Positions 48,601 through 62,600 of a stretch of DNA of 64,000 nt are shown piece after piece. Origin of the DNA: Euonymus europaeus (Eukaryota > Streptophyta > Magnoliopsida > Celastrales > Celastraceae); assembly GCA_963580455.1 (NCBI GenBank), contig OY756962.1, forward strand, positions 12,480,001-12,544,000, read 5' to 3'. The notes beneath the pieces are model-generated. The model did not search any database and had not been told where the DNA came from. It saw nothing but the letters and a program-made list of their open reading frames with translations. Position 1 is the stretch's first letter; every line of letters begins with the position of its first letter. Position numbers and translations under genes: made by a program.

Positions 48601-49740
48601 TCGGTCTAATATTTGCAAAACTGTTAAAAACAAACCCATCGAGACAGTTGAGCAATTTCGTGCCATCGAAGTTGCTCGGTGTACACATTTTATTGTCTTT
48701 CTATGTCAAATTTTACGAGTATAAGATTCCTATATTATTTCGATGCCAAAACACCAACCTTCTATGAAAAATGGACAAAACCGTTAAAAGCTCCTCCATA
48801 AGGAGAGTTTAGCAATTCCTAACCATGAAAGTTGCTCTGTATGCACTTTTTATTGTTTCTTTATGTCCAGAATTACTAGTCTTCGCTTCGTAATATGTTT
48901 TTTTGTCAAGAGAACAAATTTCGGTCTAAATTTGGCAAAACTATGAAAAACAACTCCATCGAGAGAGTTGACCAACTTCGTGCCATCAAAGTTGCTCTGT
49001 ATAAACATTTTATTGTTCTTCTATGTCAAATTTTACGAGTATAAGCTTCCTAGATTATTTCGATGCCAAAACGTCACCTTTCTATGACAAATGCACAGAA
49101 ACTGTTAAGAGCTCCACCATAGATAGAGTTGAGCAACTTCGGACCATCAAAGTTCCTCGGTGTACACTTTTTGTTGTTCTTCTATGTCAAATTTTACGAG
49201 TATAAGCTTCCTAGATTATTTCGATGCCAAAACACCAACTTTCTATGAAAAATGGACAAAACCGTTAAAAGCTCTTCCCAAAGGACATTTGAGCAATTCC
49301 GAACGATGAAAGTCGCTCGGTATGCACTTTTTATTGTTTCTTTATGTCCAAAATTACTAGTATTCGCCTCGTAAATTGTTTTGTTGTCAAGAGAACAAAT
49401 TTCGATCCAAATTCAGCAAAACTATTAAAAACAACTCCATCGAGAGAGTTGAGCAATTTCGTGCTGTCAAAGTTGCTCGGTGTATAATTTTTATTGTTCT
49501 TCTATGTCAAATTTAACGAGTATAAGCTTCCTAGATTATTTCGATGCCAAAACACCGGCTTTCTATGACAAATAGACTAAACGGTTAAAAAGCTCCTACG
49601 TAAGGAGAGTTGAGCAATTCCGAACCACCAAAGTTGCTCTGTGTACACTTTTTATTGTTCTTCCATGTCAAATTTTACAAGTATAAGCTTCCTAGATTTT
49701 TTCGACGGCAAAACATCACCTTTCTATGACAAATGCACAA
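45639..49740. repeat. 4.12-kb higher-order repeat, copy 2
   Basis: Second copy of 41516-45638, differing by scattered single bases, for example GTCCAAATTGGC at 42690 against GTCTAAATTTGGC at 46811. Identity is lost near 49740, where this copy continues AAAAACCGTTAAGAG while copy 1 has AAAAATCAATAAGAG. It passes directly into the 9.9-kb period unit. Confidence 0.88.
48062..48190. repeat. 129-bp A/C hybrid monomer (copy 3)
   Basis: Third copy of the hybrid junction, identical in form to the copy at 43938, as expected from the 4124-bp duplication. Confidence 0.82.
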
Positions 49741-50588
49741 AAACCGTTAAGAGCTCCACCATAGATAGAGTTGAGCAACTTCGGACCATCAAAGTTCCTC
49801 GGTATACACTTTTTATTGTTCTTCTATTTGAAATTTGACGAGTATAAGCTTTCTAGATTATTTCGATGCCAAAACATCAACTTTCTATGAAAAATGGACA
49901 AAACCGTTAAAACCTCCTCCATAAGTAAAGTTGAGCAATTCCGAACCGTGAAAGTCGCACGGTATGCACTTTTTATTGTTTCATTATGTCCAGAATTACT
50001 AGTATTCGCCTCGTAAATTGTTTTGTTGTCAAGAGAGCAAATTTCAGTCCAAATTTGGCAAAACTATTAAAAACAACTCCATCAAGAGATTTGAGCAATT
50101 TCGTGCTGTCAAAGTTGCTCGGTGTATACTTTTTATTGTTCTTTTATGTCAAATTTAACGAGTATAAGCTTCCTAGATTATTTCGATGCCAAAACACCGA
50201 CTTTCTATGAAAAATAGACTAAACAGTTAAAAAGCTCCTCCGTAAGGAGAGTTGAGCAATTCCGAACCAGCAAAGTTTCTCTGTGTACACTTTTTATTGT
50301 TCTTCTATGTCAAATTTAACGAGTATAAGCTTCCTAGATTATTTCGATGCCAAAACACCATCTTTCTATGAAAAATAGACAAAACGGTTAAAAAGCTCCT
50401 CCGTAAGGAGAGTTGAGCAATTCTGAACCACCAAAGTTGCTCTGTGTACACTTTCTATTATTCTTCCATGTCAAATTTTACGAGTATAAGCTTCCTAGAT
50501 TATTTCGATGCCAAAACACCAACTTTTTATGAAGAATAGACAAAACCGTTAAATGCTCCTCCATAAGGAGAGTTGAGAAATTCGGAAC

Positions 50589-50715
50589 CATGAAAGTTGC
50601 TCGAATTTCACTTTTTATTATTTCTTTATGTCAAGAGAAAAAATTTCGTTCTAAATTTGGCAAAACTATTAAAAACAACTCCATCGAGAGAGTTGGCCAA
50701 TTTCGTGCCATCAAA
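50589..50715. repeat. Type C monomer with 40-bp deletion
   Basis: TTTCTTTATGTC runs straight into AAGAGAAAAAATTTCG. The equivalent monomer at about 60530-60585 has an extra 40 bp between two TTTATGTC motifs. In the intact copy the second motif exists only because of a TTTTTTTGTC to TTTTTATGTC change, so the base change probably made the later deletion possible. Confidence 0.8.
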
Positions 50716-52377
50716 GTTGCTCTGTGTACACTTTTTATTGTTCTTCTATGTAAAATTTTACGAGTATAAGCTTTCTAGATTTTTTCGATGTTAAAACGTC
50801 AACTTTCTATGACAAATGCACAAAAATCAATATGAGGTCCACAATAGATAGAGTGGAGCAACTTCGGACCACCAAAGTTCCTCGGTGTACACTTGTTATT
50901 GTTCTTCTATGTCAAATTTGACGAGTATAAGCTTCCTAGATTATTTCGATGCCAAAACACCAACTTTCTATGAAAACTGGACAAAACCGATAAAAGTTCC
51001 TCCATAAGGAGAGTTGAGCAATTCCGAACCATGAAAGTTGCTCTATATGAACTTTTTATTGTTTCTTTATGTCCAAAATTACTAGTATTCGCTTCGAAAA
51101 TAGTTTTTTTGTCAAGAGAACAAATTTCGGTCCAAATTTGGCAAAACTATTAAAAACAACTCCATCGAGAGAGTTGAGAAATTTCGAGCTGTCAAAGTTG
51201 CTCTGTGCACACTTTTTATTGTTCTTCTTTGTCAAATTTTACGAGTATAATCTTCCTAGATTATTTTGATGCCAAAACGTCACCTTTCTAGGACAAATGC
51301 ACAAAAACCGTTAAGAGCTTCACGATAGATAGGGTTGAGCAACTTTGGACCATCAAAGTTTCTCAGAGTACACTTTTTATTGTTCTTCTATGTCAAATTT
51401 TATGAGTATAAGCTTCCTAGATTATTTCGATGCCAAAACATCACCTTTCTATGACAAATGCACAAAAACCGTTAAGAGCTCCACCATAGATAGAGTTGAG
51501 CAACTTCAGACCATCAAAGTTCCTCGGTATACACTTTTTATTGTTCTTTTATGTCAAATTTGACGAGTATAAGCTTCCTAGATTATTTCGATGCCAAAAC
51601 ACCGACTTTCTATGACAAATAGACTAAACAGTTAAAAAGCTCCTCCATAAGGAGAGTTGAGCAATTCTGAACCACCAAAGTTGCTCTGTGTACACTTTTT
51701 ATTGTTCTTCTATGTCAAATTTAACGAGTATAAGCTTCCTAGATTATTTCGATGCCAAAACACCATCTTTCTATGAAAAATAGACAAAACGGTTAAAAAG
51801 CTCCCCCGTAAGGAGAGTTAAGCAATTCTGAACCACCAAAGTTGCTCTGTGTACACTTTTTATTGTTCTTCCATGTCAAATTTTACGAGTATAAGCTTGC
51901 TAGATTATTTCGATGCCAAAACACCAACTTTCTATGAAAAATAGACAAAACCGTTAAATGCTCCTCCATAAGGAGAGTTGAGAAATTCGGAACCATGAAA
52001 GTTGCTCGAATTTCACTTTTTATTATTTCTTTATGTCCAAAATTACGAGTATTCGCATCGTAAATTGTTTTTTTGTCAAGAGAACAAATTTCGGTCTAAA
52101 TTTGGCAAAACTATTAAAAACAACTCCATCGAGAGAGTTGACCAATTTCGTGCCATCAAAGTTGCTCTATGTACACTTTTTATTGTTCTTCTATGTAAAA
52201 TTTTATGAGCATAAGCTTCCTAGATTTTTTCGATGTTAAAACGTCACCTTTCTATGAAAAATGCACAAAAATCATTAAGAGCTCCACAATAGATAGAGTG
52301 GAGCAACTTCGGACCATCAAAGTTCCTCGGTGTACACTTCTTATTGTTCTTCTATGTCAAATTTGACGAGTATAAGC

Positions 52378-54782
52378 TTCCTAGATTATTTCGATGCCAA
52401 AACACCAACTTTCTATGAAAAATGGACAAAACCGTTAAAAGCTCCTCCATAAGGAGAGTTGAGCAATTCCGAACCATGAAAGTTGCTCTATATGAACTTT
52501 TTATTGTTTCTTTATGTCCAAAATTACTAGTGTTCGCTTCGAAAATAGCTTTTTTGTCAAGAGAACAAATTTCGGTCCAAATTTGGCAAAACTATTAAAA
52601 ACAACTCCATCGAGAGAGTTGAGAAATTTCGAGCTGTCAAAGTTGCTCTGTGCACACTTTTTATTGTTCTTCTATGTCAAATTTTATGAGTATAAGCTTC
52701 CTAGATTATTTTGATGCAAAAACGTCACTTTTCTAGGACAAATGCACAAAAACCGTTAAGAGCTCCACGATAGATAGGGATGAGCAACTTCGTACCATCA
52801 AAGTTTCTCAGAGTGCACTTTTTATTGTTCTTCTATGTCAAATTTTACGAGTATAAGCTTCCTAGATTATTTCGATGCCAAAACATCACCTTTCTATGAC
52901 AAATGCACAAAAACCGTTAAGAGCTCCACCATAGATAGAGTTGAGCAACTTCGGACCATCAAAGTTCCTCGGTATACACTTTTTATTGTTCTTCTATTTC
53001 AAATTTGACGAGTATAAGCTTCCTAGATTATGTCGATGCCAAAACATCAACTTTCTATGAAAAATGGGCAAAACTGTTAAAACCTCCTCCATAAGTATAG
53101 TTGAGCAATTCCGAACCGTGAAAGTCGCTCGGTATGAACTTTTTATTGTTTCTTTATGTCCAAAATTACTAGAATTCGCCTCGTAAATTGTTTTGTTGTC
53201 AAGAGAGCAAATTTCGGTCCAAATTTGGCAAAACTATTAAAAACAACTCCATCGAGAGAGTTGAGCAATTTCATGCAGTCAAAGTTGCTGGGTGTACACT
53301 TTTTATTTTTTTTATGTCAAATTTAACGAGTATAAGCTTCCTAGATTATTTCGATGCCAAAACACCGACTTTCTACGACAAATAGACTAAACAGTTAAAA
53401 AGCTCCTCCGTAAGGAGAGTTGAGCAATTCCAAACCACAAAAGTTGCTCTGTGTACACTTTTTATTTTTCTTCTATGTCAAATTTAACGAGTATAAGCTT
53501 CCTAGATTATTTCGATGCCAAAACATCATCTTTCTATGAAAAATAGGCAAAACGGTTAAAAAGCTCCTCCGTAAGGAGAGTTGAGCAATTCTGAACCGCC
53601 AAAGTTGCTCTCTGTAAACTTTTTATTGTTCTTCCATTTCAAATTTTACGAGTATAAGCTTCCTAGATTATTTCGATGTCAAAACACCAACTTTTTATGA
53701 AAAATGGACAAAACCGTTAAAAGCTCCTCCGTAAGGAGAGTTGAGCAATTCCGAACCATGAAAGTTGTTCGGTATGCACTTTTTATTGTTTCTTTATTTT
53801 CAAAATTACTAGTATTCTCTTCGTAAATTGTTTTGTTGTCAAGAGAGCAAATTTCGGTACATATTTGGCAAAACAATTAAAAACAACTCCATCGAGAGAG
53901 TTGAGCATTTTCAGGCTGTAAAAGTTGCTCTGTGTACATTTTTTATTGTTCTTCTATGTCAAATTCTACGAGTATAAGCTTCCTTGAATATTTTGACGCC
54001 AAACCGTCACCTTTCTATGACAAATGCACAAAAACCGTTAAGAGCTCCACCATAGATAGAGTTGAGCAACTTCGGACCATCAAAGTTTCTCGGAGTACAC
54101 TTTTTACTGTTCTTCTATGTCAAATTTTACGAGTATAAGCTTCCTAGATTATTTCGATGCCAAAAGGTCACCTTTCTATGACAAATGCACAAAAACCGTT
54201 AAGAGCTCCATCACAGATAGAGTTGAGCAACTTCGGACCATCAAAGTTCCTCAGTGTAGACTTTTTATTGTTCTTCTATTTCAAATTTGACGAGTATAAG
54301 CTTCCCTGATTATTTCGATGCCAAAACACCAACTTTCTATGAAAAATGGACAAAACCGTTAAAAGCTCCTCCGTAAGGAGAGTTGAGCAATTCCGAACCA
54401 TGAAAGTTGCTCGGTATGCACTTTTTATTGTTTCTTTATTTCCAAAATTACTAGTATTCTCTTCGTAAATTGTTTTGTTGTCAAGAGAGCAAATTTCGGT
54501 CCATATTTGGCAAAACTATTAAAAACAACTCCATCGAGAGAGTTGAGCATTTTCGGGCTGTCAAAGTTGCTCGGTGTATAATTTTTATTGTTCTTCTATG
54601 TCAAATTTAACGAGTATAAGCTTCCTAGATTATTTCGATGCCAAAACACCGACTTTTTATGACAAATAGACTAAACGGTTAAAAAGCTCCTCCGTAAGGA
54701 GAGTTGAGCAATTCTGAACCACCAAAGTTGCTCTGTGTACACTTTTTATTGTTCTTCCATGTCAAATTTTACGAGTATAAGC
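52378..54782. repeat. 2405-bp 15-mer HOR, copy 1
   Basis: First of three tandem copies. From the C monomer at about 52483 the order by eye is C-A-A-B-C-B-B-B-C-A-A-B-C-B-B. The marker at the start is a C monomer with CTATATGAAC, TAGTGTTCGCTTCG and AAAATAGC. Before about 52378 the equivalent sequence of copy 2 no longer matches. Confidence 0.9.
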
Positions 54783-57187
54783 TTCCTAGATTTTTTCGAT
54801 GCCAAAACACCAACTTTCTATGAAAAATGGACAAAACCGTTAAAAGCTCCTCCATAAGGAGACTTGAGCAATTCCGAACCATGAAAGTTGCTCTATATGA
54901 ACTTTTTATTGTTTCTTTATGTCCAAAATTACTAGTGTTCGCTTCGAAAATAGCTTTTTTGTCAAGAGAACAAATTTCGGTCCAAATTTGGCAAAACTAT
55001 TAAAAACAACTCCATCGAGAGAGTTCAGAAATTTCGAGCTGTCAAAGTTGCTCTGTGCACACTTTTTATTGTTCTTCTATGTCAAATTTTATGAGTATAA
55101 GCTTCCTAGATTATTTTGATGCAAAAACGTCACCTTTCTAGGACAAATGCACAAAAACCGTTAAGAGCTCCACGATAGATAGGGATGAGCAACTTCGTAC
55201 CATCAAAGTTTCTCAGAGTGCACTTTTTATTGTTCTTCTATCTCAAATTTTACGAGTATAAGCTTCCTAGATTATTTCGATGCCAAAACATCACCTTTCT
55301 ATGACAAATGCACAAAAACCGTTAAGAGCTCCACCATAGATAGAGTTGAGCAACTTCGGACCATCAAAGTTCCTCGGTATACACTTTTTATTGTTCTTCT
55401 ATTTCAAATTTGACGAGTATAAGCTTCCTAGATTATGTCGATGCCAAAACATCAACTTTCTATGAAAAATGGGCAAAACCGTTAAAACCTCCTCCATAAG
55501 TATAGTTGAGCAATTCCGAACCGTGAAAGTCGGTCGGTATGAACTTTTTATTGTTTCATTATGTCCAAAATTACTAGAATTCGCCTCGTAAATTGTTTTG
55601 TTGTCAAGAGAGCAAATTTCGGTCCAAATTTGGCAAAACTATTAAAAACAACTCCATCGAGAGAGTTGAGCAATTTCATGCAGTCAAAGTTGCTGGGTGT
55701 ACATTTTTTATTTTTTTTATGTCAAATTTAACGAGTATAAGCTTCCTAGATTATTTCGATGCCAAAACACCGACTTTCTACGACAAATAGACTAAACAGT
55801 TAAAAAGCTCCTCCGTAAGGAGAGTTGAGCAATTCCAAACCACAAAAGTTGCTCTGTGTACACTTTTTATTTTTCTTCTATGTCAAATTTAACGAGTATA
55901 AGCTTCCTATATTATTTCGATGCCAAAACATCATCTTTCTATGAAAAATAGGCAAAACGGTTAAAAAGCTCCTCCGTAAGGAGAGTTGAGCAATTCTGAA
56001 CCGCCAAAGTTGCTCTGTGTAAACTTTTTATTGTTCTTCCATTTCAAATTTTACGAGTATAAGCTTCCTAGATTATTTCGATGTCAAAACACCAACTTTC
56101 TATGAAAAATGGACAAAATCGTTAAAAGCTCCTCCGTAAGGAGAGTTGAGCAATTCCGAACCATGAAAGTTGTTCGGTATGCACTTTTTATTGTTTCTTT
56201 ATTTTCAAAATTACTAGTATTCTCTTCGTAAATTGTTTTGTTGTCAAGAGAGCAAATTTTGGTACATATTTGGCAAAACAATTAAAAACAACTCCATCGA
56301 GAGAGTTGAGCATTTTCAGGCTGTAAAAGTTGCTCTGTGTACATTTTTTATTGTTCTTCTATGTCAAATTCTACGAGTATAAGCTTCCTTGAATATTTTG
56401 ACGCCAAACCGTCACCTTTCTATGACAAATGCACAAAAACCGTTAAGAGCTCCACCATAGATAGAGTTGAGCAACTTCGGACCATCAAAGTTTCTCGGAG
56501 TACACTTTTTACTGTTCTTCTATGTCAAATTTTACGAGTATAAGCTTCCTAGATTATTTCGATGCCAAAAGGTCACCTTTCTATGACAAATGCACAAAAA
56601 CCGTTAAGAGCTCCATCACAGATAGAGTTGAGCAACTTCGGACCATCAAAGTTCCTCAGTGTAGACTTTTTATTGTTCTTCTATTTCAAATTTGACGAGT
56701 ATAAGCTTCCCTGATTATTTCGATGCCAAAACACCAACTTTCTATGAAAAATGGACAAAACCGTTAAAAGCTCCTCCGTAAGGAGAGTTGAGCAATTCCG
56801 AACCATGAAAGTTGCTCGGTATGCACTTTTTATTGTTTCTTTATTTCCAAAATTACTAGTATTCTCTTCGTAAATTGTTTTGTTGTCAAGAGAGCAAATT
56901 TCGGTCCATATTTGGCAAAACTATTAAAAACAACTCCATCGAGAGAGTTGAGCATTTTCGGGCTGTCAAAGTTGCTCGGTGTATAATTTTTTTTTTTCTT
57001 CTATGTCAAATTTAACGAGTATAAGCTTCCTAGATTATTTCGATGCCAAAACACCGACTTTCTATGACAAATAGACTAAACGGTTAAAAAGCTCCTCCGT
57101 AAGGAGAGTTGAGCAATTCTGAACCACCAAAGTTGCTCTGTGTACACTTTTTATTGTTCTTCCATGTCAAATTTTACGAGTATAAGC
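54783..57187. repeat. 2405-bp 15-mer HOR, copy 2
   Basis: Offset exactly 2405 bp from copy 1 at every marker checked. It shares with copy 3 but not copy 1 GAGACTTGAGC, GTCGGTCGGTATG, TTTCATTATGTCC and GTTGCTGGGTGTACATTTT. Copies 2 and 3 are therefore the closest pair. Confidence 0.9.
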
Positions 57188-59608
57188 TTCCTAGATTTTT
57201 TCGATGCCAAAACACCAACTTTCTATGAAAAATGGACAAAACCGTTAAAAGCTCCTCCATAAGGAGACTTGAGCAATTCCGAACCATGAAAGTTGCTCTA
57301 TATGAACTTTTTATTGTTTCTTTATGTCCAAAATTACTAGTGTTCGCTTCGAAAATAGCTTTTTTGTCAAGAGAACAAATTTCGGTCCAAATTTGGCAAA
57401 ACTATTAAAAACAACTCCATCGAGAGAGTTCAGAAATTTCGAGCTGTCAAAGTTGCTCTGTGCACACTTTTTATTGTTCTTCTATGTCAAATTTTATGAG
57501 TATAAGCTTCCTAGATTATTTTGATGCAAAAACGTCACCTTTCTAGGACAAATGCACAAAAACCGTTAAGAGCTCCACGATAGATAGGGATGAGCAACTT
57601 CGTACCATCAAAGTTTCTCAGAGTGCACTTTTTATTGTTCTTCTATCTCAAATTTTACGAGTATAAGCTTCCTAGATTATTTCGATGCCAAAACATCACC
57701 TTTCTATGACAAATGCACAAAAACCGTTAAGAGCTCCACCATAGATAGAGTTGAGCAACTTCGGACCATCAAAGTTCCTCGGTATACACTTTTTATTGTT
57801 CTTCTATTTCAAATTTGACGAGTATAAGCTTCCTAGATTATGTCGATGCCAAAACATCAACTTTCTATGAAAAATGGGCAAAACCGTTAAAACCTCCTCC
57901 ATAAGTATAGTTGAGCAATTCCGAACCGTGAAAGTCGGTCGGTATGAACTTTTTATTGTTTCATTATGTCCAAAATTACTAGAATTCGCCTCGTAAATTG
58001 TTTTGTTGTCAAGAGAGCAAATTTCGGTCCAAATTTGGCAAAACTATTAAAAACAACTCCATCGAGAGAGTTGAGCAATTTCATGCAGTCAAAGTTGCTG
58101 GGTGTACATTTTTTATTTTTTTTATGTCAAATTTAACGAGTATAAGCTTCCTAGATTATTTCGATGCCAAAACACCGACTTTCTACGACAAATAGACTAA
58201 ACAGTTAAAAAGCTCCTCCGTAAGGAGAGTTGAGCAATTCCAAACCACAAAAGTTGCTCTGTGTACACTTTTTATTTTTCTTCTATGTCAAATTTAACGA
58301 GTATAAGCTTCCTATATTATTTCGATGCCAAAACATCATCTTTCTATGAAAAATAGGCAAAACGGTTAAAAAGCTCCTCCGTAAGGAGAGTTGAGCAATT
58401 CTGAACCGCCAAAGTTGCTCTGTGTAAACTTTTTATTGTTCTTCCATTTCAAATTTTACGAGTATAAGCTTCCTAGATTATTTCGATGTCAAAACACCAA
58501 CTTTCTATGAAAAATGGACAAAATCGTTAAAAGCTCCTCCGTAAGGAGAGTTGAGCAATTCCGAACCATGAAAGTTGTTCGGTATGCACTTTTTATTGTT
58601 TCTTTATTTCCAAAATGACTAGTATTCTCTTCGTAAATTGTTTTGTTGTCAAGAGAGCAAATTTCGGTCCATATTTGGGAAAACAATTAAAAACAACTCC
58701 ATCGAGAGAGTTGAGCATTTTCAGGCTGTAAAAGTTGCTCTGTGTACATTTTTTATTGTTCTTCTATGTCAAATTCTACGAGTATAAGCTTCCTTGAATA
58801 TTTTGACGCCAAACCGTCACCTTTCTATGACAAATGCACAAAAACCGTTAAGAGCTCCACCATAGATAGAGTTGAGCAAATTCGGACCATCAAAGTTTCT
58901 CGGAGTACACTTTTTACTGTTCTTCTATGTCAAATTTTACGAGTATAAGCTTCCTAGATTATTTCGATGCCAAAAGGTCACCTTTCTATGACAAATGCAC
59001 AAAAACCGTTAAGAGCTCCATCACAGATAGAGTTGAGCAACTTCGGACCATCAAAGTTCCTCAGTGTAGACTTTTTATTGTTCTTCTATTTCAAATTTGA
59101 CGAGTATAAGCTTCCCTGATTATTTCGATGCCAAAACACCAACTTTCTATGAAAAATGGACAAAACCGTTAAAAGCTCCTCCGTAAGGAGAGTTGAGCAA
59201 TTCCGAACCATGAAAGTTGCTCGGTATGCACTTTTTATTGTTTCTTTATTTCCAAAATTACTAGTATTCTCTTCGTAAATTGTTTTGTTGTCAAGAGAGC
59301 AAATTTCGGTCCATATTTGGCAAAACTATTAAAAACAACTCCATCGAGAGAGTTGAGCATTTTCGGGCTGTCAAAGTTGCTCGGTGTATAATTTTTATTG
59401 TTCTTCTATGTCAAATTTAACGAGTATAAGCTTCCTAGATTATTTCGATGCCAAAACACCGACTTTCTATGACAAATAGACTAAACGGTTAAAAAGCTCC
59501 TCCGTAAGGAGAGTTGAGCAATTCCGAACCACCAAAGTTGCTCTGTGTACACTTTTTATTGTTCTTCCATGTCAAATTTTACGAGTATAAGCTTCCTAGA
59601 TTTTTTCG
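57188..59608. repeat. 2405-bp 15-mer HOR, copy 3
   Basis: Offset 2405 bp from copy 2. It ends near 59608, where GATTTTTTCGA is followed by CGGCAAAACATC instead of TGCCAAAACACC; this is the start of the sequence that matches 49.7 kb. Private changes include ATGTTTTCTTTATTTCC-type differences near 58610 (CCAAAATGACTAG) and AGCAAATTCGG near 58875. Confidence 0.9.
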
Positions 59609-62600
59609 ACGGCAAAACATCACCTTTCTATGACAAATGCACAAAAACCGTTAAGAGCTCCACCATAGATAGAGTTGAGCAACTTCGGACCATCAAAGTT
59701 CCTCGGTATACACTTTTTATTATTCTTCTATTTGAAATTTGACGAGTATAAGCTTTCTAGATTATTTCGATGCCAAAACATCAACTTTCTATGAAAAATG
59801 GACAAAACCGTTAAAACCTCCTCCATAAGTAAAGTTGAGCAATTCCGAACCGTGAAAGTCGCACGGTATGCACTTTTTATTGTTTCATTATGTCCAAAAT
59901 TACTAGTATTCGCCTCGTAAATTGTTTTGTTGTCAAGAGAGCAAATTTCAGTCCAAATTTGGCAAAACTATTAAAAACAACTCCATCAAGAGATTTGAGC
60001 AATTTCGTGCTGTCAAAGTTGCTCGGTGTATACTTTTTATTGTTCTTTTATGTCAAATTTAACGAGTATAAGCTTCCTAGATTATTTCGATGCCAAAACA
60101 CCGACTTTCTATGACAAATAGACTAAACAGTTAAAAAGCACCTCCGTAAGGAGAGTTGAGCAATTCCGAACCAGCAAAGTTTCTCTGTGTACACTTTTTA
60201 TTGTTCTTCTATGTCAAATTTAACGAGTATAAGCTTCCTAGATTATTTCGATGCCAAAACACCATCTTTCTATGAAAAATAGACAAAACGGTTAAAAAGC
60301 TCCTCCGTAAGGAGAGTTGAGCAATTCTGAACCACCAAAGTTGCTCTGTGTACACTTTCTATTATTCTTCCATGTCAAATTTTACGAGTATAAGCTTCCT
60401 AGATTATTTCGATGCCAAAACACCAACTTTCTATGAAGAATAGACAAAACCGTTAAATGCTCCTCCATAAGGAGAGTTGAGAAATTCGGAACCATGAAAG
60501 TTGCTCGAATTTCACTTTTTATTATTTCTTTATGTCCAAAATTACTTGTATTCGCTTGGTAAATTGTTTTTATGTCAAGAGAACAAATTTCGGTCTAAAT
60601 TTGGCAAAACTATTAAAAACAACTCCATCGAGAGAGTTGACCAATTTCGTGCCATCAAAGTTGCTCTGTGTACACTTTTTATTGTTCTTCTATGTAAAAT
60701 TTTACGAGTATAAGCTTTCTAGATTTTTTCGATGTTAAAACGTCAACTTTCTATGACAAATGCACAAAAATCAATATGAGGTCCACAATAGATAGAGTGG
60801 AGCAACTTCGGACCACCAAAGTTCCTCGGTGTACACTTGTTATTGTTCTTCTATGTCAAATTTGACGAGTATAAGCTTCCTAGATTATTTCGATGCCAAA
60901 ACACCAACTTTCTATGAAAACTGGACAAAACCGATAAAAGTTCCTCCATAAGGAGAGTTGAGCAATTCCGAACCATGAAAGTTGCTCTATATGAACTTTT
61001 TATTGTTTCTTTATGTCCAAAATTACTAGTATTCGCTTCGAAAATAGTTTTTTTGTCAAGAGAACAAATTTCGGTCCAAATTTGGCAAAACTATTAAAAA
61101 CAACTCCATCGAGAGAGTTGAGAAATTTCGAGCTGTCAAAGTTGCTCTTTGCACACTTTTTATTGTTCTTCTATGTCAAATTTTACGAGTATAAGCTTCC
61201 TAGATTATTTTGATGCCAAAACGTCACCTTTCTAGGACAAATGCACAAAAACCGTTAAGAGCTCCACGATAGATAGGGTTGAGCAACTTTGGACCATCAA
61301 AGTTTCTCAGAGTACACTTTTTATTGTTCTTCTATGTCAAATTTTATGAGTATAAGCTTCCTAGATTATTTCGATGCCAAAACATCACCTTTCTATGACA
61401 AATGCACAAAAACCGTTAAGAGCTCCACCATAGATAGAGTTGAGCAACTTCGGACCATCAAAGTTCCTCGGTATACACTTTTTATTGTTCTTTTATGTCA
61501 AATTTGACGAGTATAAGCTTCCTAGATTATTTCGATGCCAAAACACCGACTTTCTATGACAAATAGACTAAACAGTTAAAAAGCTCCTCCATAAGGAGAG
61601 TTGAGCAATTCTGAACCACCAAAGTTGCTCTGTGTACACTTTTTATTGTTCTTCTATGTCAAATTTAACGAGTATAAGCTTCCTAGATTATTTCGATGCC
61701 AAAACACCATCTTTCTATGAAAAATAGACAAAACGGTTAAAAAGCTCCCCCGTAAGGAGAGTTAAGCAATTCTGAACCACCAAAGTTGCTCTGTGTACAC
61801 TTTTTATTGTTCTTCCATGTCAAATTTTACGAGTATAAGCTTGCTAGATTATTTCGATGCCAAAACACCAACTTTCTATGAAAAATAGACAAAACCGTTA
61901 AATGCTCCTCCATAAGGAGAGTTGAGAAATTCGGAACCATGAAAGTTGCTCGAATTTCACTTTTTATTATTTCTTTATGTCCAAAATTACGAGTATTCGC
62001 ATCGTAAATTGTTTTTTTGTCAAGAGAACAAATTTCGGTCTAAATTTGGCAAAACTATTAAAAACAACTCCATCGAGAGAGTTGACCAATTTCGTGCCAT
62101 CAAAGTTGCTCTATGTACACTTTTTATTGTTATTCTATGTAAAATTTTATGAGCATAAGCTTCCTAGATTTTTTCGATGTTAAAACGTCACCTTTCTATG
62201 AAAAATGCACAAAAATCATTAAGAGCTCCACAATAGATAGAGTGGAGCAACTTCGGACCATCAAAGTTCCTCGGTGTACACTTCTTATTGTTCTTCTATG
62301 TCAAATTTGACGAGTATAAGCTTCCTAGATTATTTCGATGCCAAAACACCAACTTTCTATGAAAAATGGACAAAACCGTTAAAAGCTCCTCCATAAGGAG
62401 AGTTGAGCAATTCCGAACCATGAAAGTTGCTCTATATGAACTTTTTATTGTTTCTTTATGTCCAAAATTACTAGTGTTCGCTTCGAAAATAGCTTTTTTG
62501 TCAAGAGAACAAATTTCGGTCCAAATTTGGCAAAACTATTAAAAACAACTCCATCGAGAGAGTTGAGAAATTTGGAGCTGTCAAAGTTGCTCTGTGCACA

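Larger units (their letters stand above)
49480..59383. repeat. ~9.9-kb super-HOR, copy 1
   Basis: About 62 monomers that begin again at 59384. The offset is 9904 bp at 49641 and 49986 and becomes 9944 bp from about 50.64 kb on, because this copy carries a 40-bp deletion there. The three copies of the 2405-bp unit are nested inside it, so shorter units were amplified within a longer one. Exact ends are uncertain by tens of bases. Confidence 0.83.
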
